Origin: Beaufortia kweichowensis
Lineage: Eukaryota; Chordata; Actinopteri; Cypriniformes; Gastromyzontidae
Assembly: GCA_019155185.1 (NCBI GenBank)
Contig: CM032808.1
Location: forward strand, 11,405,607-11,469,606
DNA length: 64,000 nucleotides
Direction of reading: 5' to 3'
Below are positions 37,755-48,400 of this stretch, piece after piece. The notes under the pieces were generated by a model, which saw nothing but the letters and a program-made list of their open reading frames with translations, had not been told where the DNA came from and searched no databases. Position numbers and translations under genes: made by a program. The stretch's first letter is position 1; each line of letters begins with the position of its first letter.

Positions 37755-40127
37755 TATTTCATATTTTTAGTAGTTTAATTCCATATGTGTGTCCTCACAT
37801 TTGTAATAGTTCGCTCATGTTTGCACTACAGTAATACTTTATAATACTTGACATTATACTTTATAGTATAATGCAATGTAAGACTTTCTGAATAAAAGCG
37901 TCTGGCAAATGCGTAAATGCAAACAAGACAAAAAAACCCCCAAATTTTTCTGGTAGTTTAATCTAAAAAGATTTTAAACTGACATTGTATATTTGAGAAT
38001 TCATTAATACATTTTCAGTCTCATGTCTATGAAAAATAATGTAAGAACAAATACAGTATGAGAATGTCATGACAACGCAAATACAATAAATCGGTTCATT
38101 TTCGAAAAAAGTGCATAATTCATGTAAGAGATGCTAAGAGCAACTGTAAATTTATAAGTTTACCATGTAAATAAAAACAAAGAGATTTGTAATTTTCAAC
38201 AACAAAACATCCTTTGAAAACATGTTTGGCCTCTTTTGTCTCTTGACGTAAACTCGTCTGCTTGACATTCTCTTCAATAGATTTTCAATAGATCTACACT
38301 AGAAAAAATACAAAGGAAATTGCCTGAAAGGTAACAATGGAATCAAAAGGTGAATTGATGGTTCTTCCAAGGTTAAGCATGAACCTTAAACGACAATATC
38401 ACACTGAAAAAAGGGTTATTGACCACAATACGTTTTGCAGTGGAGTTGTTTACTAGAGCAGACTGTAATTACTTTAGGTTACATACTTTAATAAATAAAC
38501 CCACCTTGAGTGCCTCTTTCAGAAAAAACTCTTTAAGCATTATTTACTGAGCCTTGAGCAGACTATTACAGATAATCACAGGCAGTATGGTTAAAGAGAA
38601 AAGGATTTGTGTGTTTTGGCAGATTATTTGGAAGAGTCCAAATAAAAATTATTAACAGGTCACACCATTTGTCTGTGTGAAATAGCAAGAAAACTTTTTG
38701 ATACAGTTGATAAGACGAGTTTATCTTATTGACTTTTAAGTAAAATGTGTTATGGATTCCTAAAATTAAACTGTAAACAGATACTTTACTTGTTGCAGTT
38801 GAATTTAGAGACGTGTAAATGTTTTACCAAATATTTACTGGTAGCCAGCACCAGACAACAAAATGTTTTCAAACTGTGTTGCAATACTCCATATAAAATA
38901 TGAATACCAAAACATGAATAATTCGGAGTGCTGGGGGGTTTTCCTCTTTTAAAAAATATTCTCAAAAAACGCCCAAAAGAACTGAACGATTAGGAAAGTG
39001 TAACCTCATATTTTTCCCTCGATTCAAAAGACCAACAAAACGCTTTTTTTTCTTTTAAAAAAAATAATAGTGTATTCCATCCAGACATGTCCTTGACCTT
39101 CAAGTATACTTCTGTACTATATGGCTGAAGAATTATTTAAAGTTTACAGGTTTTATGTGCAATGGGCTACATGTTTTAAATATACTTTAAATGCAATGAA
39201 ACCACTTTATGAAAATCTGTGTCTACAAGCACTAACAATGTCCAATGTTTGTAACTCCCTTTGCATGGTGATACGTGTACTTGAGAAGCAAAGCTCTTAA
39301 AGGCTTTGAGAAGCATTGTTGAAGTGTTGTATAAGTCTATTGAGAAAGTTTGTTTACATTTATTCAAAGGGATGATTCAGGGTGTCCTCAACAGAAAGAA
39401 AATTGAATCGTTTTTTTGGAATAGATGGACATGTAACATACAGTGACAGAATGAATAAACTGTTCTTTTATTCTTGTTTATATTTCCTTGTATAGAGGTA
39501 CAGTACGTTATTTTTGTAGAAGGCATTTCTGAAGCTGTTACAGGTTACAGTATTAATCAGAAAGTCATGTTGTTCTGTTTAGACCATCAGTAACTCAGAT
39601 CTACTTGTTCTGTTAACAGTGTATGAAAACCAGCTGTATAACTGTAAAACAATTGGACCATGTCTCGTTCTGTCATTTGGATTCACAGAATCATAAAAAA
39701 TTTCCAAGAAAAGGATTTTTTTTATCATGAAACAGAAAAATAACCAATTGCTCTTTCTAGTTTAAGGAAAAGCATTATTCCAACCGATGTGTGAAGGATT
39801 TCAGCGTTGTGTGATGGATTTATGATGCCCAACATAAACATCAGGTCAGTTTCACAGTTTCATCAATCATAATTTGTTCTCTTATTAACTTCTAGAAGAC
39901 AGATATATATAATTTATTTAGATTATAGCTCTTGAGACACCAGAATGTGCCCTGGATATATATGGTGCCGTGTTTTTGTTTATTTCACACAGAACCACAG
40001 GTGGGAGGCGTCTAAAACCGAATATTTCAAAACAACCACATATTATACAAGTAGAAATTCAGCCTGCTGGCAATGCGATGCGAATGTGAGAAAAAACAGA
40101 GATGGCAAGCTCACATACTAACTCGTT
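37755..40127. other. AT-rich DNA downstream of tcf7l2
   Basis: No gene is seen. The phrase AATAAAAGCGTCTGGCAAAT at 37891-37910 resembles the end of a very common fish dispersed repeat and has a relative at 55418-55452. The region separates the desert from the presumed tcf7l2 3' end. Confidence 0.5.
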
Positions 40128-42027
40128 TTTATTAATACAGAACTGCATGCTACAGAGACTGTACAGCATTAACATTTATTCATTACAAAAACATGGTTTT
40201 TGGGAACCATTTCAAATAATGGAAAACAAAACGGAAAATAAAAAAACAAAAACGAAAAGAAATCAAACGGAAACGAACGGAAATAAAAAGGTAAGAGCAT
40301 AAAATATAACAGGAACATCACAGCCGTTAAGGAAACATTCAAACTATTCATCATTAGCATCTTAATAAACCAGAGAAGAAATCGACGGGTTACAGTTGCG
40401 TCATGTCAACTACAATGGCACCGAATGAATGATTCTCTTGCAGCTTTTTTACAGCTTCTTGCAACATCAACATGCCTATTTTTTCTATCTACCTATATGT
40501 TGTTGTGTACTTAAAAGTGGCAGTTTGTGTTTTTTTGTGTTATTTAATAGTTTTTTACGAACCTCCTAATATACATAATTTGGCCCTTGAGGGTTTATAC
40601 AGTATGACGTCCGTCTTTTATTAAGTTTAAATTTTATTATTTGACAATCTGCTACCAAACACATTTGTTATAGCAACATTTATACTACATACATAGCAAT
40701 CTATGTAACGTCACAGCAAATTATGGTTGAAAACGAAAAGAAAAACAAACATTGACAACGAAAAAACCTACAGCGTCTTAAGAGGTGGAGAGGAAATTAT
40801 CACAAATTTTGGCACGGGAAATCTGTACACGAATCTGCATTCGGGCAGAGATGAGACTGTACAATAGAAAAAAAGGGCTTCAGACAAAACTGTACTACTG
40901 AAGACATGGAACCCACTGTGCCCGTTTCAAGTTTCCTTTTCACCTATTGTAAAATGGCTTATAGATATGTTTCTAGAAATTAAGTTGTGCATACGTCTGT
41001 TCGCTTTATTTTTTTAGTTTTTGTATTTTTTTTGTGTTTTTTTTCTGAGAATCTACACTGTAGTTTAGGTGGAATCCTGGCTTTCAACAAAATAAAAAGA
41101 AATTCATGTCAAAACAATAAAACATTTTTAACTTCAAAACCTCCTGGTAAAAATGGATCATTTATATATATTTATATATAAGTTGCTTACGTTAAGAAAA
41201 AGAATATTTATACAATGTATTAAGAAAAAGAAAACATTTCAAAAAGGGACAACATACAAGATACGACAAGCAATCTCTAAAGCAATAAATACTACTGGTC
41301 CTAGCGTTGTGACAGTTTGTATTGAATATGCCAAACCCCGCCCACCCGACCCCAAACCATCCCTCCAATCGAGTCCACCCACCCCAACCCGAGTCAACCT
41401 CCCTCCCCTGGTAAACAACGACAAGAAAAGAAAGATAAAACAGACAACGCAATGGAACAATGCATATTAACACAATTTCCCCCCATATTTCTGTACATTT
41501 AAACAAGAACAAGTAACATCACAATTAAAGTTGTTCCTCGGTCGGAGAGGTGTCTCCGCGGTCCTCGTGCCCTCTGAGTTTTGTACAGCTGTAAAATGAT
41601 TGGTTCACAAGCTCGTATTTAATACAAATAATGAAGAAGAACCAACTCTTTGAGAAAAGGGCTCTCTGATTCCTCACCTACTTTGTATATCTGTCTTTAA
41701 ACATGTCTATGTAAAACTACATAACAATTATGTATTTTTCTGTTGTACAGCTAAAAACGGCAAAAAAAATAATAATTAGAAAAACAAAAATTCATAAAAA
41801 AATTTGGCAGATTCACAAAGCTATACTCTACAACTTAGTGTATTTTAACATCAATATTTAATCATAATAATTTTATCGTTTTAGATAATGAAAGGTCAAA
41901 TATTGACCAATGAACTTCGATAAAGATTTAACTAATTTTCAAAGCCATTTCGCGCAGAAAACAAGAGAATCAACACAGAACGAGAAAGAAAATCGACACG
42001 ACAGAGAAAGCTGGATAAAAAACGAAG
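40128..42027 (-). other. tcf7l2: Probable tcf7l2 3' untranslated region
   Basis: Sequence after the long-frame stop (42028-42030) has no coding features. AATAAA signals on the minus strand occur at 41005-41010, 40633-40638, 40617-40622 and 40128-40133, so a 3' UTR of about 1.0 to 1.9 kb is expected. Which signal is used cannot be told here. The 41530-41600 stretch is GC-richer and looks non-random. Confidence 0.5.
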
Positions 42028-42454
42028 CTAGTCTATTGACTTGGTTACGAGCGAAAGGGGTTGTTGTGTCGACGAGCTGGGTAGCAGAGAGTGGGAATGA
42101 CACGCCGATGTAGACCTAGAGGAGGCGGAGCCTGTGGGTCGAGACGACGACACGTCTGAGGGATCCAAGGAGCCGTTGTGTGCCGACCCGGATGTTTTGC
42201 CCACCCCAGAGTTGTCCAACAGAGATAAAGGTGGGGGACCCATGGAGAGGTGGGACGAGATCAGGGGGGGCGGTTTCATAGTCAGTGATAGAGGTTGCAT
42301 TTGTTCAGTTTGTGGCTTGGACTCTTTTGCGGACGGGGGTGGAGTGATCATGGAGGGAGAGGATGGGGGAGACTCTAGTAAGCTTCCGTCCGAAGATGGA
42401 GGACTGGCACAGCTGCCTTCACCTTGAATGTAGCGAATGCACTTCTTTTTTCTC
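42028..42454 (-). CDS. tcf7l2: tcf7l2 last coding exon (long-tail frame)
   Basis: 427 bp from a TTGTAG acceptor to TAG at 42028-42030. The long frame begins RRKKKCIRYIQGEGSC, the second half of the C-clamp. It continues through a serine/proline-rich segment and ends QQPLSLVTKSID. PLSLTMK and PLSLVTK match CtBP-binding motifs known from TCF7L1 and TCF7L2. The middle of the tail is divergent from mammals, as usual for this region. Confidence 0.96.
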
Positions 42455-45400
42455 CTACAAAACAAAAACACATTTGTTTAACCTCCGAGACTCTCCGACT
42501 CTGGTGTGCACGACAGAGCTGCAACGTCCATTTAAATGCACATATCCTAACGCCCGTCAACAACTTTATCAGGGCTCGCTTTGATATTTTAGACTGTGCT
42601 TGAAAATGGACGCCAGAGCTCATCGGACAGATTAAGGTCAGAGCTGTCTCATAATCACACATGCACAGGACAGAACACATGGGAAGGCATGAAGGAAAAG
42701 AGGAACGTGAAATGACAGACAGTTGCCAAAAGAGGAAATACCGAAAGGAAGAGGGTGACAAGAAAGACGTACACTGGGAGGAAGTGTATCTAACCCCTAC
42801 GGACACATTGAAGAGGTCTCCCTTTGTTTATCTTCACAACTCCGAACAAAGAACTCCACCCCGGTTTTTTGAAAACCGCGAGGGGATCCATCCGGTTTAG
42901 ACATCAGCTTGAATTATTACACTCCTTCTTTTTCCTGTCTTTTTCTTTGCATTCCTTCAGGGGAAGTTCAGATGGTGGGGTAAGAGGTTACAGAACAAGC
43001 GCTACTCTCAGCTTGCCCCTAAGACATGTGTGTGAATGCTCCGCACAGAGGTCGCCGTGCCATGTTTGCATTTCTGCTCGGGTCAGGACCCTCCCTCGTC
43101 TGCTACGCCTACGGCCAGCCATTCCAGCCAGCCACGACGGCAAAATCTCACCAGCGTGCCGTGAGGTAGGGAGCGAGAGAGGGAGCGAGAGGGAAAGTGA
43201 TAGGGCGAGAGAACGAGAGAGAGAGAGGAAAACCTCAGTGTACCTTACCCTACCTGACCTGACCACCCCCCCCGAACACCCCCTTACCAAAAACTCTCTT
43301 TATCCTGCCTAAAGGGCAAGTTCAGTGATGCAGCCGGAGCTTGAACAACAAAAATGCTGAGAATGAAATAAGGGGATTTTAGTCAAATACAGGGGGAGCT
43401 AGAGAGTCGTGGCAGATTAACTTTGGGAAGTAAATTAATCAGTAACTTTTTAGCGGTTTTGTTAGAAAACAGAATCCAGGTAAGGATTGTTTCTTAAGTT
43501 ATACCCCTGCCTGGTCTTATGCGTGTGTTGGTTTCAAACGAAAGTGCGGGTGAAAGAGACACTGAGCGACACAGTCAAGGAGGTAGATACAGACTATGAT
43601 GAAAGGAAAATGATTTAGGGGCATAAATCCTCACTCTTTGGGCTGTACGCAACTAAAAACATGAAGAATTAAGTCATTTCAGGCTCAAAGATGGACAAAT
43701 ATAGTCTAGTGTTAACTTCATTTCACTTTTCTGCTACAGCACCTTGTGCCATGCAGTAAAAAGAATGAATCGAGAAACTCGTTCACTGTGCCAACCGATG
43801 CTAACTGCCTGTCAAACAGCGGCAAATAAGCTAATATCCATTTTTTAACAGCCATATTGATTCTAAGTATCTCCCCGTGTTCCTTATCGATTCATACGTC
43901 TCGAAGGGAATTTCACCAGACGCATCTTTCAGGAAACGAAGCTGAGTGGGGTCTTTTAACCTCCCAGCTCCCTAAATCAAGGTGCAATTACCAGCGTTTC
44001 TCTCAGCAGCGCCCAACATTGCACAGGCTGTTTCTGTGAATGAGAATGACCGGCTGATGACTGGCAAAAATTCAACCTTATTAACTGGAGCTAAGCACGT
44101 TTAGCCAGAATCCAAAACGGTGAGCGGGAGTAAATGACAACTAAATGAAGGAATTACTACCTGACTGTACTTAGAAAAGAGGAAAAGTTCACTGAAGAAA
44201 AATGACAACCAAATTTGTAAGTTGCACAATACCAAATATTACAAATTAAAAATTACAATAAATATCTTTTGTTGTCATAAAAAATTATTTTTTTAATTTC
44301 CTTAACTGACCTTCAATTTACCAAAATTTTGGACACAGCAACAACTAACATGCTGGATTCACACAGACTCTAATACTGAGCTCTCTGCTATTCCTGAAGT
44401 ATGAAGGACTAGAAAAAGTGTCTAAAAAAAATCTGAAAACCAGAACAAATAGGTTTCTAAACTAGCAAAGACAATGAAATAAGTGGAACAGTGGGGCAAG
44501 TAGAAATGAACCAGGTGTAAACGAACAGTTTCACGACAGAACAGCACGACGTCTGATGTCCATGATGAAGGAAAGGTGAAAACAAGCATGACACAGAAAA
44601 GGGTATTACTTAGCAGAAACAAATACCTACCATCAACATATTCCCAATTCAAAGACTGCTTGTATTAGAACAGAAAGACAAGAGGTTGGGACTGAATAAA
44701 GGGTTATAAGAGAGGAGTGGAGAAGGAAGAAGAAGGGGAAGAAAAAAGAGAGAGGGCGGATGAGATGACATCACCCCAACCTTGCCCTCTACAAAACATG
44801 TGGCTACATCACACAATTCTTAGAGAAGGGGCCAAAGCAGAACAGTACGAAAAAGCAGAAAAAAGTAAGTTCCTTAGGCAGAAAAACAGCAATATTTAAA
44901 ATATATACAAAGATATTTCATTTAAAAAAAATTACTTTAATACTGTATAATAAAAGTGTAAGTTATAAATTTGCAACCACAGTGCTTTTGTAATAATTTT
45001 CTCGTTTTCTGCCCCAGGATATCTGCAACAAGATGTGTTTAATTCAGAAATCGACAGATACAAGTCATTAGAAAATTGTTGTAAACATATAAACTGAAAC
45101 AAGACTGGAGGAGGAAAACAGTGTGTTGAGAGAAAAGAACTTCTTAAAAATTAGATTTTCATCATCGTTTTTACGGTCTCCCCAAGAGTGGGGCTGGGAA
45201 TATACCTGCAGGGTTTGCACCATAAACCCAGCTGGTCAAGCCCGAACAAGGCACGACACTTCTTAGGGGTATTTGCATCTGTTATCCATAAAGGAACACA
45301 AAAACACAACAAAAAAGCATGTCATTGGACACAAAAAGGCATGGAGCTAGAGCAAAGGATTCAGCTGTGGACATTGGTACCGTGCCTCTCCAAAAACTTA

Positions 45401-48400
45401 CCATGACCGGCCCATCTCAACCCTCCAGGCCACACTCCTCCCCTTTATACATAAGGGGGAATAACCCCGCCCTCTACTTTTAAACCCCGCCCCTCCTACA
45501 CAAGCTCCTCATAGAATCTCTATAAGGAGTCAGTTTGCACCCATGACTGCATTGACTGCACACATAGGCATCAGCTCACTAACACACTGAACACTCACAC
45601 AAAAGCAAACAACCCTTTAATTGGTCTGATAGAGAAACAAACCCAATCCCCTAGATTTGCAAAAGCGACTGATTGACAGAAGAAGACGTGGTGTGGAGAG
45701 GTTGCAAGGTTGAGAGAGCCAGAAAAAAAGAAAGGAGGTACCAACGAGAGAGTTCCCCAGCTGTCACCTGCTCTAGCTCACCTGCCGGCACACCAGATAC
45801 ACACCTGCATGGCCCACACCAGTTATTCTGCTGGTCGAGCCCGAAGCGTGCGCGACACTTCTTTGGGGCGCTCAGATCTGATGCGATGAAGAGAGAAGAG
45901 GAAGCCAGCGATGAATTTAGAAAAGAGAGCGAAAAGAAAGATCAATTGAATCCGGTGAACCTGACGGGCTCTATATTTACATTACAGTTAACCTTAAATC
46001 ATTTGTGCAGTATGCGCCTTTACAATAAAGACCATATTTGATCATATTTTGTTAGTGAAACAAACATTAGAGATTAAAAACCAAACAGCAAGCAAACAGA
46101 TATGAACGAATTAAATGAATGATAGAAATAATCAGATGCATGCCTTTAATAACCAAGGCTCATTAGGAATAAATGCTTGTTTGTTAAAAGTGGGATAAAG
46201 CAGATATGAGTACATTATCTGCTGTTAATAATTGTTATCTGGCTGTTCTAGGCTAGAAGGGGAGGTAAGGAGAGGTTTCTGGGAGGAGCTATGGCAAGGA
46301 GGCGGAGCGTGAGTTGCTTTTTAAACATGCCTGACCCACATTCATCCACCTCTCATAAGCATCCACCTAAACCAGGTAAATGCATTAAAGAAAAGTCTTC
46401 AGGAGGACAGGTGGGTAAAGGTAGGCCAGAAGTAGAGAAGACCAAGCAGTTTAGAGACTTCTCATGCTGGGGCGAGCAGGTACAGGGGTAGCTACTGAAG
46501 ACAGTAGATTAAGGAGGTTTACCCTGATACCAAAATCTCTGGTTATTCTTAGTATAAAATCTTTTTTTATATATATACTACCAGTTGCATGCTTGGCGTT
46601 TACCAAATTGATGATTTTTTATATAATAAGAAATAGAAGTCATTTTTAAAATAGAAGCATCGTTTGATGAAATTATAATGTATAATGAAATATGAAGCAA
46701 AGGAAACAACTGAAAGGAGCCGAGCAAAATAAAGCGATTTATTCTTTAACCGATTTTTTAGCAACTTAAGGATGTATGAAGCAAATATGAGCACATGATG
46801 TCATACTTTTGATTATATAATATATATATATATACTACTGCACAAACACATAATTAAATACATAAAGAACCAAAAAAGGAAAAAGCAAGTTAGTAATTTA
46901 AGACTCAAAATGACATTAGCACCTGTAATCGGTGGAAGTGAAAGGCAAGGGTTTGGAAAATATTCTCTGTGTTCTGGAAAAAAAGAACAAGATACAAAAG
47001 CCTTCAAAAGGGGTTCCATGATGGAGAGAAACCGCAAAAACAGTCTGCAATCGTCCTGGACAATATCAGTATATAATCATATCAAAGACAGAAGAACGGT
47101 CAGGTGAATAAAATCAATATAATCAGCAAACCTCCTTAATTTTCACAAATGAAATGAATTTCGTACACACATGGTTACTACATTTAAAACACGTCTAAAA
47201 GCATGCAGCAGGCAGGCAAAGCCCAAAGTTACGGCCACTTGGGAGACAAATCAAGCGCAGACCAATGGCGAGACACAGTACAGTCACACGGGTGATTAAC
47301 TCACACTCTCAAAACATACATTTCACAGTAGGATAAATGCTGGAGGGGGCTGGGTGGCTGGTGGGAGGGGGTCATGCATATTCAATGTTATTAATGCTCA
47401 ACATGGGGCGAGGGGAGGGCAGGGGGATAACAAGCAGTCTGTCGTGTAAATATTGCATTGGGTAGCATAGCTATATACAAAATGAGGCAGGCACAAAAAA
47501 GAGATGAGGAAAAAAGGCTGGACTTTCATCTTTGAGATGTCACATGTGTGACAGATGATGGGTCTGCTCTAATATGAGATATAATTGCAGCTCACTTACC
47601 AGTGCCCTCTCCCGCCTGCTTTTCCCTTTTTCTCTTCTTCTTTTTCCCCTGATGGTTATACGCCAAAAAGAGAGAAACAGACAGGAACCTTAGTTATTAT
47701 ATTGCAGAAAAGACCCATACATGAAATGAACAAAAAAAACCCTCAACGTTTTCACTGATTTATTTATTCGTGCTGGAGCCCGAAGGTTTGAACTGTCATC
47801 GCAGGACACAACAGAACTTTCCCTATTTTTCCCTTCGTCCTGTTTCGCTCCTTTGGTTTATTTCTCTATTTTTCCTTTCATTGCGAAACGATTGGCTGCT
47901 CTTGAGGTTTCTTTGAGTGGGTTTGTTTACTGGAGGGGAAGAGCGAGGGAGCTCGAGTTGTCCTTCTCGAGAATGGCGTATTATATGGCATTCTTAGCGC
48001 TGATTGTGTCGACTTCGAGGTCAAAACATTAAGGGGTTTCCTTTCTGTGGAGCAGGACTGGATAAAGTAAGTTTTCATCCAATGGTCAGGCCAGAAGGAG
48101 AGTTGACAGGCTGGGCGGCGGAGCGGTTTGTCAGACGTGCTCGGGCGGAACGGTAAACGGAGCGCTCGTTCCCCATTTCTGGCGGAGAGAGATGTCCTCT
48201 TTCATCAAAGCTGCGAGGCGTTTAGGCCCTGTGGTTATTTAATTACCCTGATCTGAGCTCGCCTTTCTATTTTTAGGTGAACCAGTGGAATACTAATGAA
48301 AGCTGAGGAAAATCGCACGGTAGGCGAGATACAGAACAGATTTGAGGAAAAGCGTGTTTGAAGAAAAGATCTACGAACTGGTCAGCTGAACCGACCAGGT

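Noticed and set aside
42824..43312. 162-codon plus-strand open frame in the last tcf7l2 intron
   Set aside because: Its second half is a translated purine repeat (GSERGSERESDRARERERER), and the opposite strand is equally open.
45673..46041. 122-codon plus-strand open frame
   Set aside because: It is antisense to C-clamp exon X.
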